Shown here: in pieces, positions 32,587 to 40,697 of the stretch
How positions within the stretch are numbered: the stretch's first letter is position 1
How the letters are laid out: each line of letters begins with the position of its first letter
Assembly: GCF_029626155.1 (NCBI RefSeq)
Contig: NZ_JARUBL010000001.1
Location: 6,848,501 to 6,912,500, forward strand
Direction: 5' to 3'
Length of the DNA stretch: 64,000 nt
Origin: Solwaraspora sp. WMMD1047
GTDB taxonomy: Bacteria > Actinomycetota > Actinomycetes > Mycobacteriales > Micromonosporaceae
Program-made: the position numbers and the translations under genes
Notes under the pieces: generated by a model
The model's database searches: none
The model's input: only the letters and a program-made list of their open reading frames with translations
What the model was told of the DNA's origin: nothing

Positions 32587-33618
32587 ATGCGGGCAATCTG
32601 GAAGGGCGCGGTCTCGTTCGGCCTGGTCTCGATCGGGGTCCGGCTCTATTCGGCGACCGAGGAACGGGACATCCGCTTCCACCAGGTCCACCGCTCCGAC
32701 GGCGGCCGGATCCGATACAAGCGCACCTGCTCGGTCTGCGGCGAGGAGGTCAGCTACGACGACATCGCCAAGGGGTACGACCTGGGCGGCGGCGAGATGG
32801 TGATCCTCACCGACGAGGACTTCGCCGAGCTGCCGCTGAGCACCTCGCACGCGATCGACGTACTGGAGTTCGTGCCGGCCGAGCAGGTCGACCCGATCCT
32901 CTACAACAAGGCGTACTTCCTCGAACCGGAGCAGACCGCGACCAAGCCGTACGTGCTGCTGCGCGACGCGCTCACCGACTCCGAGCGGGTGGCGATCGTC
33001 AAGGTCGCGTTGCGGCAACGGGAGCAGTTGGCCACCCTTCGGGTCCGGGAGGGGGTGCTGCTGTTGAACACGATGCTCTGGCCGGACGAGATCCGCAAAC
33101 CCGACTTCGGGTTCCTGGACGACGAGATCACGGTACGCCCGCCGGAGCTGGCGATGGCCAGTTCACTCATCGACTCGATGGCCGGCGAGTTCGAGCCGGA
33201 CACCTTCACCGACGACTACCGGGCGGCGCTGCAGGAGGTCATCGACGCCAAGGTCGAGGGGCGCGAGGTGGTGGCGCCGGAGGAGGCCGAGGAGGCCCCG
33301 GCAGCGGCGGTGGACCTGATGGCGGCACTGCGGGCGTCGGTGGACCGGGCCCGGGCCGCGCGGGGCGAGGAGCCGTCCGGCGGGGCCGGCGAGGCGACGC
33401 CGATCTCCTCGGCCCGGTCCGCCAAGCGCCCCGCCGCGAAGTCGACCGGCGGTAAGGCGCCGGCCGCGAAGAAGGCGGCCGGTGAGAAGAAGACACCCGC
33501 CAAGAAGACCACCGGGGCGAAGGAGTCGACGAGCGCCAAGAAGACCGGCGCGAAGAAGACCGGCACCACGGCGAAGAAGACCACCGCGGCGAAGAAGGCC
33601 GCCCGCAAGTCCGCCTGA
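32587..33618 (+). CDS. ku: Ku protein (NHEJ) with Lys-rich C-terminal tail
   Basis: Homodimeric DNA-end-binding protein of 343 aa. The Ku core (about residues 1-260) begins MRAIWKGAVSFGLVSIGVRL and contains YNKAYFLEP and REQLATLRVREGVLLLNTML. The last 60 residues are a histone-H1-like tail of AKKxxGAKK repeats, an extended basic terminus known from some actinomycete Ku proteins to help bind DNA and thread along it. AGGAG lies 5 nt before the ATG. Divergent from the ligase-polymerase pair. Confidence 0.95.
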   Translation: MRAIWKGAVSFGLVSIGVRLYSATEERDIRFHQVHRSDGGRIRYKRTCSVCGEEVSYDDIAKGYDLGGGEMVILTDEDFAELPLSTSHAIDVLEFVPAEQVDPILYNKAYFLEPEQTATKPYVLLRDALTDSERVAIVKVALRQREQLATLRVREGVLLLNTMLWPDEIRKPDFGFLDDEITVRPPELAMASSLIDSMAGEFEPDTFTDDYRAALQEVIDAKVEGREVVAPEEAEEAPAAAVDLMAALRASVDRARAARGEEPSGGAGEATPISSARSAKRPAAKSTGGKAPAAKKAAGEKKTPAKKTTGAKESTSAKKTGAKKTGTTAKKTTAAKKAARKSA

Positions 33619-33695
33619 CCGGACGGTCCAGCCACGCTCGCCGATGCCCGACCACCGGCGGTTTCGCCGCCGCCGGGTCGGGCAGGATAGGTGGC

Positions 33696-34349
33696 GTGAC
33701 GGACGCGGTGATCTTCGACCTGGACGGCGTGATTGTTGACTCCGAACCGGTGTGGGAGGAGGTACGCCGCCGGTACGTCGCCGAACACGGCGGCACCTGG
33801 CAGCCGGACAGCCAACGGCGGCTGATGGGAATGAGCACCCGGGAGTGGGCCCGGTATCTCAGCGCCGAACTCGGCGTCGACCGGACTCCGGAGCAGGTCG
33901 CCGCCGACGTGATCGACGAGATGGCCCGCCGGTACGCCGAGCGGTTGCCGCTGATCCCCGGCGCGGACGAGGTGGTCCGGCGGATCGCCGCCGGCTGGAC
34001 CCTGGGGCTGGCCAGCTCGTCGCCGACCCGGTTGATCGACGCCGCGCTGGCCGCCACCGGGCTGGCCGAGGTCTTCGCGGTGACCCTCTCCACCGAGCGG
34101 GTGGAGCGGGGCAAGCCGGCACCGGACGTCTACGTCGCGGTCGCGCGCCGACTGGCCGCCGACCCGGTCCGCTGCGTCGCGGTCGAGGACTCGTCGAACG
34201 GGGTCCGGTCGGCGGCGGCCGCCGGCATGCGGGTGGTGGCGGTGCCGCACGAGGCGTACCCACTCGACCCCGATGCTGCGGAAAAAGCGACGATAGTGCT
34301 ACCCGGAGTAACCGAATTGACCGAAGAGACCATCCGTTCGCTGCCCTGA
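33696..34349 (+). CDS. HAD-family hydrolase (beta-phosphoglucomutase-like)
   Basis: HAD subfamily IA phosphatase or phosphomutase of 217 aa. Motif I AVIFDLDGVIVDSEPVWEEV is complete, motif II is LGLASSSPTRL, motif III Lys occurs in ERGKPAPDVYV, and motif IV is CVAVEDSSNGVRSAAAAGM. The helical cap sits between residues 16 and 80. GTG start at 33696. Substrate is probably a sugar phosphate. Lies downstream of ku but with its own spacing of 77 bp, so functional linkage to repair is doubtful. Confidence 0.9.
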   Translation: MTDAVIFDLDGVIVDSEPVWEEVRRRYVAEHGGTWQPDSQRRLMGMSTREWARYLSAELGVDRTPEQVAADVIDEMARRYAERLPLIPGADEVVRRIAAGWTLGLASSSPTRLIDAALAATGLAEVFAVTLSTERVERGKPAPDVYVAVARRLAADPVRCVAVEDSSNGVRSAAAAGMRVVAVPHEAYPLDPDAAEKATIVLPGVTELTEETIRSLP

Positions 34350-34415
34350 CGTCCACCAATGTCAGATCGCTGCTTGCGGTGCGGTAACGCCACGTTCCCA
34401 ACGCCGCCCGGCTGC

Positions 34416-34421
34416 TATACC
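34416..34421 (+). promoter_or_regulatory. -10 hexamer before the 74-aa protein
   Basis: TATACC ends 8 nt before the GTG at 34430, again suggesting a very short or absent leader. Confidence 0.4.
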
Positions 34422-34429
34422 GTGGCAAG

Positions 34430-34654
34430 GTGAGAGTTGAGCGGCACTGGTGGAACGGCAGTCGAGGACAGCTCGCGCGGCGTGACGTTTACATCCGCAC
34501 CGATGGCGAGCAATGGGAAGTGGAAGCACAGGTCGGTGGCGCCGAAGGGCGCTCGACAGTGCAACAGTGCCCAGGTCGGGCATCGGCGATGATTCTCGCC
34601 GACGCCTGGTTGGGCGGCCGTACCGACTGGCGGGAGCTGTCCCCCCGGCCCTGA
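34430..34654 (+). CDS. small conserved hypothetical protein
   Basis: Seventy-four-residue protein, VRVERHWWNGSRGQLARRDV at the N-terminus, then YIRTDGEQWEVEAQVGG and AMILADAWLGGR. The alternation of aromatic and charged residues suggests a small beta-rich domain. I do not recognise a named family. Believed real from coding-like composition, a defined start and the promoter-like TATACC just upstream. Followed by a strong hairpin region. Confidence 0.6.
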   Translation: MRVERHWWNGSRGQLARRDVYIRTDGEQWEVEAQVGGAEGRSTVQQCPGRASAMILADAWLGGRTDWRELSPRP

Positions 34655-34710
34655 GCCGGCGGCGACTCCTCTCCGCCACTCCAAACAAACAGCACACCCC
34701 CAACAGTCAG

Positions 34711-34754
34711 CGCCGGATGATTCCGGGTCCGGACGGACCTGGAATCATCCGGCG
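34711..34754. repeat. 20-bp near-perfect stem-loop
   Basis: Arms 34711-34730 and 34735-34754 pair over 20 bp with a single G-U position and a GGAC loop. The gap 34655-34980 otherwise shows only a smaller hairpin (34895-34914) and the promoter of the next gene. It could terminate the 74-aa gene, but it is far longer than a typical terminator and lacks a T-tract; a relic of a small palindromic element is the alternative. Confidence 0.7.
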
Positions 34755-34948
34755 AGACCGTGCCGCAGTCGGCCCGTGCCGACCCAGCGGTAATCCGGCG
34801 CGGATCCGAAGTGCGGTGCAGGAGATCATCGGCGGCTCGCCGGGCACCTCGACGAACTCGGGTATCCGCCGCTGTGCCACCTGACACCCCGGAGCCTGGC
34901 AGTATGGCGCCAGGCGCCCGGGGCCTACCACAGCCACCAACGGCCTCT

Positions 34949-34954
34949 TACAAT
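34949..34954 (+). promoter_or_regulatory. -10 hexamer of the glutaminyl cyclase gene
   Basis: TACAAT, near consensus, lies 26 nt before the GTG at 34981; the -35 candidate TACCAC, 17 bp further upstream, is weak. Confidence 0.45.
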
Positions 34955-34980
34955 GACCAGCATCAATGGAGGTGGCCCCG

Positions 34981-35769
34981 GTGAGCTGGCGGTGGGCGGC
35001 ACTTGCCGCGTTCACGTTCGTGGTACTGCCCGGCCCGACCATGGTCGCGCAGCCCACCGAGCAGACCGCGCCCCGGCTGCGCGTCGAGGTGCTCGGCACC
35101 GTGCCGCACGACACCAGCGCCTTCACCCAGGGCCTCGAACTGCACGACGGCATCCTGTACGAGGGCACCGGTCTGGAGGGACGGTCGCAGATCCGCGCCC
35201 TCGACCCGGACACCGGCCAGGTCCAGCAGCAGGTGGCGCTGCCGGCCGAGGTGTTCGGCGAGGGGATCACCGTCGTCGACGACACCATCTGGCAGCTGAC
35301 CTGGCAGGACGGGATCGCCTACCAGCGTGACCGGGCGACGCTCGCCGAACGGCGCCAGGTCACCTACCCCGGCGAGGGGTGGGGCATCTGCCACGACGCC
35401 GACCGTGACCGGCTGGTGATGAGCGACGGCACCGACCGGCTCACCTTCCGCGACCCCGACACCTTCGAGCCGGCTGCGACCGTGGCGGTCACCCTGGACG
35501 GCCAGCCGCTGCGGTCGCTGAACGAGCTGGAGTGCGTCGGCGAGAAGGTCTGGGCCAACGTCTGGCAGACCGACCAGATCGTCCGGATCGACCCGGCCAC
35601 CGGAACCGTCGACGCGGTGGTCGACGCCGCCGGCCTGCTCACCCCCGACGAGCGCGCCGGCGCCGACGTGCTCAACGGCATCACGGCCGTGCCCTGCACC
35701 GACAACTTCCTGATCACCGGCAAGCTCTGGCCGAAGATGTTCCGGGTCCGGTTCGTCCCCGCCGGGTGA
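34981..35769 (+). CDS. glutaminyl-peptide cyclotransferase (plant/bacterial type)
   Basis: Exported beta-propeller enzyme of 262 aa that cyclises N-terminal Gln to pyroglutamate. The first 30 residues form a signal peptide (WRWAALAAFTFVVLPGP). Family motifs: DTSAFTQGLELHDGILYEGT, YPGEGWGICHD, LNELECVGEKVWANVWQTDQ and GADVLNGITAV. GTG at 34981 is chosen because GGAGG is 8 nt upstream; an ATG 15 nt earlier overlaps that site. Likely acts outside the membrane on secreted proteins. Confidence 0.9.
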   Translation: MSWRWAALAAFTFVVLPGPTMVAQPTEQTAPRLRVEVLGTVPHDTSAFTQGLELHDGILYEGTGLEGRSQIRALDPDTGQVQQQVALPAEVFGEGITVVDDTIWQLTWQDGIAYQRDRATLAERRQVTYPGEGWGICHDADRDRLVMSDGTDRLTFRDPDTFEPAATVAVTLDGQPLRSLNELECVGEKVWANVWQTDQIVRIDPATGTVDAVVDAAGLLTPDERAGADVLNGITAVPCTDNFLITGKLWPKMFRVRFVPAG

Positions 35770-35773
35770 CGCG

Positions 35774-36850
35774 TCAGCCGGACGACCGGACGAACAGGAA
35801 CACGATCGCGGCGAGCAGCACCAGCCCGGCCAGCACCGCCGCGACGATCTTCGGGATGCTGTACGGCCGCTGCCCCACCACTTTGCCGGACCGCCCGTTG
35901 ATCAGCACCTGCCAGGTCCGTCCGCCGTACAGGTAGCAGGCGATCCAGACCGGCAGCAGCAACAGCTTGAAGGTGATGTCGAAGTGCCGGGTGTCGACGC
36001 TGTGCACCCGCTGGGTGTCGCCGCCGATGTCGGTCCGGCAGTCGCCCTCGATCACCGGCGCCATCCGCGCCTTCGCCGCCGCCAACCCGGCCGCCGGCTC
36101 GACGTCGTAGCGCAGCGTGTCGTACCCGGCCAGGTAGTCCGGCCGGTACGCCTGCGCCCGCTCCAGCGGCCACGGCGCGAGCGCGTCGAGGTCGTCGCCG
36201 GCCACCCGGCCGGTCCCCGGCACCAGCACGTCGTCGAAGTCCCGGCGTACGGTGCCGCTGGCCGGATACCAGCGGGTCCGGCGGACCTGCCGGGTCCGGG
36301 TCTCGGACCGGCCGTTCACGGTCACCGAGTACGTCTCGGTCACCCAGTAGTACTCACCGCGTTGCCCCTGGTAGTTCGAGACCGTCCGGGCGTCGAACGT
36401 CCAATGTGGCAGGTAGGTGCCCCGGACCGACTCGGCCGCGGTGACCTTCTTGAGGCGGTTCGGGGCGAACCAGCGCGACGACACCCAACCGCGCAACGCC
36501 GTACGCACCCCGGCCCGGTCGACCTCGAACGGCAGCACCGCCTCCGGCGCCACCTGCTGCACCGCCCCGGCGTCGGCCACCAGCGGGGCGCCGCAGAACT
36601 GGCAGCGCTGCGAGATCGCGTCGCTCTCGGTCCGCGCCCCGCACTTGCGGCAGGCCAGCACGTGCGCGCCGAGGCTGGCCACCGGCTTGGCCGGCAGGGC
36701 GGCGAACTCCGCGTACGAGTGCTCGCGGACCGCTCGGCCGGCGGCGCCGAGCTGGCGCTCGAAGCCGCAGTACGGGCAGCGGAGCACGGTCGTGCCCGGG
36801 GCGTACTCGACCCGGGCACCGCAGCGCTCACACGGGAAGGCTTCGGTCAC
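35774..36850 (-). CDS. zinc-ribbon membrane protein (YdjG-like)
   Basis: Protein of 358 aa with two zinc ribbons at the N-terminus (Cys7/10/25/28 and Cys67/70/83/86). A soluble middle follows (TYLPHWTFDARTVSNYQGQR, the usual primosome-N'-like zinc-ribbon family signature), then two hydrophobic segments near the C-terminus (ITFKLLLLPVWIACYLYGG and IVAAVLAGLVLLAAIVFLFV). GTG start overlaps the stop of the SPFH gene by 4 bp. In Bacillus subtilis a comparable pair, YdjG and YdjI, recruits a PspA protein to damaged membrane; a related role is inferred here. Confidence 0.8.
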   Translation of the reverse strand: MTEAFPCERCGARVEYAPGTTVLRCPYCGFERQLGAAGRAVREHSYAEFAALPAKPVASLGAHVLACRKCGARTESDAISQRCQFCGAPLVADAGAVQQVAPEAVLPFEVDRAGVRTALRGWVSSRWFAPNRLKKVTAAESVRGTYLPHWTFDARTVSNYQGQRGEYYWVTETYSVTVNGRSETRTRQVRRTRWYPASGTVRRDFDDVLVPGTGRVAGDDLDALAPWPLERAQAYRPDYLAGYDTLRYDVEPAAGLAAAKARMAPVIEGDCRTDIGGDTQRVHSVDTRHFDITFKLLLLPVWIACYLYGGRTWQVLINGRSGKVVGQRPYSIPKIVAAVLAGLVLLAAIVFLFVRSSG

Positions 36851-38019
36851 GGCTGCGGGGGCAGCGGCGGCGGGGCGCTGGCCAGCAGCGGCGCCAGTTC
36901 GGGCAGCTCACCGGCGGGCGTCCAGGCGGCCATCCCCGCCTTCCAGACCAGGGTCGTCCCGGTGACCGCGCCGCCGCTGACCCGCTCGGCCAGTCCGGCC
37001 CGGTCGAACGGTCCCTGCTGCTGGCCGCCGATGCCGGCGTACCACTGCTCCTGGGTCGGCAGCGGCGGCGGCCCGCCGCCCGGCGCCACGGCGCCGCTGC
37101 CGGCAACCGGCGTTACCGGGTCCGGGCTGTCGGTGCCCGGGGTGGGTGGTCCCTGGCTGGCCGGTGGGGTAAGGCCGGCGGCGAGCCGCTGGCCCATCGC
37201 CACCCCGAGACCGAGGCCGAGGCCCTCACTGGCCCCACCGCCCGGGTTGCGTACCGCGTCCCGCAGCGCGTCGGCGGTCTGCAACCGGGTGTAGCTGTCC
37301 AGGTCGCCGACGATGCCGAGCTGGCTGCGGCGGTCCAGGGCCTGCTCGACCTCGGGTGGCAGCGAGATGTTCTCGATCACGAAGGTCGGGATCTCGATGC
37401 CGACCCCGGCCAGCTCACCCGTGAGCGCCTCGGCGAGCCGCTCGCCCAGCGCCGACTGGTGGGCGGCCAGGTCGAGCACCGACACCCCGGCGGTGGCGAG
37501 CGCGTTGCTCAGCCGGGCCACGATCACCTGGCGCAGGTACTCCTGCACCTCGTCGGTGCGGAACTGGGCGTCGGTGCCGGCCAGCTCGCTCAGCAGCTTC
37601 TCCGGGTCGACGACCCGCACCGTGTACGCCCCGAACGCGCGCAGCCGGACCATGCCGAACTCGGCGTCCCGGACGATCACCGGGTTCTGGGTGCCCCACT
37701 TCAGGTCGGTGAACTGCCGGGTGTTGACGAAGTACACCTCGGCCTTGAACGGTGACTCGAATCCGTACTTCCAGCCCTTGAGGGTGCTCAGCACCGGCAG
37801 ATTCCGGGTTTCCAGGGTGTAGGTGCCGGGGTCGAAGGTGTCGGCGATGGTGCCCTCGTTGACGAAGACCGCCGCCTGCGACTCCCGGACCACCAGCCGG
37901 GCGCCCATCTTGATCTCGTTGTCGTGGCGCGGAAACCGCCAGACCAGGGTGTCCCGGCTGTCGTCCAGCCACTCGATGATGTCGATCAGCTCGCCCCGGA
38001 GCTTGCCGAACAGTCCCAC
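36847..38019 (-). CDS. SPFH-domain protein with C-terminal GYF_2 domain (YdjI-like)
   Basis: Flotillin-like protein of 390 aa. It begins VGLFGKLRGELIDIIEWLDD, the usual start of the 'virion core protein'/YdjI branch. The SPFH domain (about 30-250) contains RESQAAVFVNEGTIADTFDP and FVIENISLPPEVEQALDRR. A Gly/Pro linker leads to a GYF_2 module (EQWYAGIGGQQQGPFDRAGL). The GTG at 38019 has GGAGG 8 nt upstream. Couples by GTGA overlap to the zinc-ribbon gene. Likely forms membrane-associated oligomers in envelope stress response; no pspA is seen nearby. Confidence 0.87.
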   Translation of the reverse strand: MGLFGKLRGELIDIIEWLDDSRDTLVWRFPRHDNEIKMGARLVVRESQAAVFVNEGTIADTFDPGTYTLETRNLPVLSTLKGWKYGFESPFKAEVYFVNTRQFTDLKWGTQNPVIVRDAEFGMVRLRAFGAYTVRVVDPEKLLSELAGTDAQFRTDEVQEYLRQVIVARLSNALATAGVSVLDLAAHQSALGERLAEALTGELAGVGIEIPTFVIENISLPPEVEQALDRRSQLGIVGDLDSYTRLQTADALRDAVRNPGGGASEGLGLGLGVAMGQRLAAGLTPPASQGPPTPGTDSPDPVTPVAGSGAVAPGGGPPPLPTQEQWYAGIGGQQQGPFDRAGLAERVSGGAVTGTTLVWKAGMAAWTPAGELPELAPLLASAPPPLPPQP

Positions 38020-38173
38020 CAGTGCTCCCTCCGACCCGGTCTGACCTGCGCCGCAACCGACGGTAGCAGCCGGAGCCGGGCGGCCTGGCGCGCCTGTCGC
38101 ACCTCCCGGTGTCGGGTTGGCGCGGCAGACATGCAGTGCCGACACGGGGTCCCGGCCGGCGAGGAGGCTTCTG

Positions 38174-38370
38174 ATGACCGCGATCGTCGGGTTGGTGGTG
38201 AGGGTTCTGTCTACATCGGAGGGGACAGTGCCGGCTCGGACGGCAACCGCCTGACCGTCCGCGCGGACGGCAAGGTGTTCCGTAACGGGCGCTATCTGTT
38301 CGGCTTCACCACCTCGTACCGGATGGGTCAGCTCATCCGGTACGGGCTCACCCCGCCGAAGCCGAAGCCC
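38174..38370 (+). pseudogene. 5' remnant of an Ntn-hydrolase/proteasome-like gene (frameshifted, truncated)
   Basis: A strong GAGGAGG site precedes ATG 38174, which reads MTAIVGLV and then shifts frame. In the next frame the expected continuation EGSVYIGGDSAG, then RADGKVFRNGRYLFGFTTSY and RMGQLIRYGLTPPKP follow without interruption. After about 38370 the homology ends and only basic low-complexity sequence remains. A one-base deletion near 38200 plus loss of the rest of the gene explains it. The intact family consists of small actinobacterial proteasome-subunit-like proteins of unknown role. Confidence 0.65.
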
Positions 38371-38499
38371 CGCAAGGTTCGACGTGCCCGGTCCAGCCGA
38401 CGGAGGTGGGATCGCCGTCCCCGCGTTGCTCGCCCACGCCCGCCGTCCTACGGTCGCTCCGAAGGGGAGTTACCTCATCCGGGCCGGGGACGGCGAGCT

Positions 38500-40146
38500 T
38501 CAGCCGGCCAGCTCGCGGACCGACAGGGCGCCGTCGGCGTAGCTGGCCCGGACCCGCTTCTTGTCGAACTTCCCGACGCTGGTCTTCGGCACCGCCTCGA
38601 TGAACGCCCACCGCTCCGGTAGCTGCCAGCGGGCCACCCGTCCGGCCAGGAAGTCACGCAGCTCCTCGGCCGTGGCCGACGCCCCCGCCCGGAGCACGAC
38701 GGTGGCCAGCGGGCGCTCGTCCCAGCGCGGGTCCGGCACCCCGACGACGCACGCCTCCTGCACGGCGGGGTGCGCCATCAGCGCGTTCTCCAGCTCGACC
38801 GAGGAGATCCACTCACCGCCGGACTTGATCACGTCCTTGGCCCGGTCGGTCAACGTGATGTACCCGTCGGCGGAGAGCATGCCGACGTCCCCGGTCCGCA
38901 GCCAGCCGTCCCGGAACTTCTCCGGGTCCGGCTCCTCCTCGCCCAGGTAGGAGCCGGTGATCCAGGGACCGCGTACCTCCAACTCGCCGACGGCCACGCC
39001 GTCGGCGGGCAGCGGCTCGCCGAGCGGGCCGACGATGCGGGCCTCGACCCCGGCCGGCACCCGCCCCTGGCTGTAGCGGTACCGCCAGGCCAGCTCGCCG
39101 GTGGCGCCGGCCGGCGGGCGGGCCACCGAGCCGAGCGGCGACATCTCGGTCATTCCCCAGGCGTGGATCACGTCCACCCCGTGCCGCTCGGCGAAGGCGT
39201 GCATCAGCGCCGGCGGGCAGGCCGAACCGCCGACGATCACCTCGGCCAGCGAGGAGGTGTCGACCTCGTTGGCGTCCAGGTGGGCCAGCAGGTCGGTCCA
39301 GATGGTCGGGACCGCGCCGGCCAGCGTGGGCCGCTCGGCGGCGATCATGTCGGCGATCGGGGCGGCCTGCAGGAACCGGTCCGGCATGATCAGCGACGCG
39401 CCGGAGAGGAAGGCCGCGTACGGCAGTCCCCAGGACATCGCGTGGAACATCGGCACGATGGCCAGCTCCCGGGTGGTCGGGCCGAGCCCGAAGCTCTCCG
39501 GCAGGCAGATCTGCAGCGAGTGCAGGTAGATCGAGCGGTGTGAGTAGGCCACGCCCTTCGGGTTGCCGGTGGTGCCGGAGGTGTAGCAGAGCGCGGCGGC
39601 GTCGTTCTCGTCCAGCAGCGGCCAGTCGCACCGGTCCGGCTTGTCGCGCAGCAGCTCGGCCCAATCGTGTACGGCCACCCGCCCGCCGCCCGCGGCCAGC
39701 AGCGGCGCCGGATCCCCGCCCCCGACGACCACGATATGTTCTACTGTGGACATCTCCGGCAGGGACTTCGCGAGCAGCGGGATCAGGGTGGAGTCGACGA
39801 GCAGCACCCGGTCGGCCGCGTGGTTGGCGATGTAGGCGACCTGGTCCGGGAAGAGCCGCAGGTTGAGGGTGTGCAGCACGGCCCCCATGCTCGGCACCGC
39901 GAGGTACGCCACCAGGTGCTCGTTGTTGTTCCACATGAAGGTGGCGACCCGCTGGTCACCGGTGACCCCGAGCTCGTCGCGGAGCGCGTGCGCCAGCCGG
40001 GCCGCGTCGGCGCCGACCTGCGCGTACGTCATCCGGCGGGGTTCGGCACCGGTCCAGGTCACCACCTCGGCCCCTCCGTGCACCGTGCTGCCGTGGGTGA
40101 GGATCCGGGACACCTGCAGGGGCGTTGCCATCATCGTGCTACGCAT
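38500..40146 (-). CDS. long-chain fatty acid--CoA ligase (ANL superfamily)
   Basis: Activates a fatty or other carboxylic acid as an acyl-adenylate and thioesterifies it to CoA; 548 aa. Motifs: CYTSGTTGNPKGVAYSHRS (P-loop), GMTEMSPLGSV (A5-type YGxTE), GWLRTGDVGMLSADGYITL (A7) and DRAKDVIKSGGEWISSVELE (A8), with the catalytic Lys in PKTSVGKFDKKRVR near the C-terminus. The ATG at 40146 lies 7 nt after a -10 hexamer; an internal ATG 12 nt later is possible. Divergent from the NUDIX gene. A medium- or long-chain substrate is most likely. Confidence 0.92.
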   Translation of the reverse strand: MRSTMMATPLQVSRILTHGSTVHGGAEVVTWTGAEPRRMTYAQVGADAARLAHALRDELGVTGDQRVATFMWNNNEHLVAYLAVPSMGAVLHTLNLRLFPDQVAYIANHAADRVLLVDSTLIPLLAKSLPEMSTVEHIVVVGGGDPAPLLAAGGGRVAVHDWAELLRDKPDRCDWPLLDENDAAALCYTSGTTGNPKGVAYSHRSIYLHSLQICLPESFGLGPTTRELAIVPMFHAMSWGLPYAAFLSGASLIMPDRFLQAAPIADMIAAERPTLAGAVPTIWTDLLAHLDANEVDTSSLAEVIVGGSACPPALMHAFAERHGVDVIHAWGMTEMSPLGSVARPPAGATGELAWRYRYSQGRVPAGVEARIVGPLGEPLPADGVAVGELEVRGPWITGSYLGEEEPDPEKFRDGWLRTGDVGMLSADGYITLTDRAKDVIKSGGEWISSVELENALMAHPAVQEACVVGVPDPRWDERPLATVVLRAGASATAEELRDFLAGRVARWQLPERWAFIEAVPKTSVGKFDKKRVRASYADGALSVRELAG

Positions 40147-40153
40147 GTGTAAC

Positions 40154-40159
40154 AAGCTA
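40154..40159 (-). promoter_or_regulatory. -10 hexamer of acyl-CoA ligase gene (leaderless)
   Basis: On the minus strand TAGCTT ends 7 nt before the ATG at 40146 and no ribosome-binding site is present. Confidence 0.5.
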
Positions 40160-40189
40160 GTGGCGCGGATCACACGGAGGGAACCCCGG

Positions 40190-40195
40190 TAGGTT
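40190..40195 (+). promoter_or_regulatory. -10 hexamer of NUDIX gene (leaderless)
   Basis: TAGGTT ends 6 nt before the ATG at 40202. Both divergent genes therefore have the same arrangement within a 55-bp gap. Confidence 0.5.
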
Positions 40196-40201
40196 GATCA
40201 G

Positions 40202-40696
40202 ATGAGCAGCATCGGGTGGGCCGAGTCGTACCTCGGGCAGCTCCGGGCGCTGGCCGGCGACCGGACGCTGATGTTCGTCGGCGCCCGCGCCGTGGTCCGC
40301 GACGACGCCGGCCGGGTGCTGCTGATCCAGCGTTCCGACAACGGCTACTGGGCGATGCCGGCCGGCGCCATGGAGCTTGGCGAGTCGATCGCCGCCTGTG
40401 CGACCCGGGAGGTGTGGGAGGAGACCGGCCTGAGGTCGACGGTGGTGACGCCGTTCGCCCTCTACACCGGCCCGGATCGCACCTTCACCAACATGTACGG
40501 CGACACCTACCAGCTCTTCGTGGTCGCGTTCCGGGTCGACGTCTGGGAAGGAGAGCTGCTCACCGTCACCGACGAGACCACCGACGCCGCCTTCTACCGC
40601 TACGACCAGTTCCCGACGCCGCTCTCCTCCACCGTCGCCGAGACCCTGGCCGACCTGGCGTTCTTCGAAGAAACCGGGCAGACCGTTCTGAAGTAG
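40202..40696 (+). CDS. NUDIX hydrolase
   Basis: Pyrophosphohydrolase of 164 aa. The Nudix box spans G55 to L77 (GAMELGESIAACATREVWEE, then TGL), with all catalytic residues. N-terminal extension SSIGWAESYLGQLRALAGDR is typical of the ADP-ribose-pyrophosphatase-like/YjhB group in actinomycetes, which start with a substrate-recognition helix. VGARAVVRDDAGRVLLIQRS is strand A. Ends 1 bp before the convergent PfpI gene. Substrate unknown. Confidence 0.9.
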   Translation: MSSIGWAESYLGQLRALAGDRTLMFVGARAVVRDDAGRVLLIQRSDNGYWAMPAGAMELGESIAACATREVWEETGLRSTVVTPFALYTGPDRTFTNMYGDTYQLFVVAFRVDVWEGELLTVTDETTDAAFYRYDQFPTPLSSTVAETLADLAFFEETGQTVLK

Positions 40697-40697
40697 G

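Noticed and set aside
34655-34960. A gene in the gap before glutaminyl cyclase
   Set aside because: Frames on both strands lack ribosome sites and family-like sequence; hairpins dominate the region.
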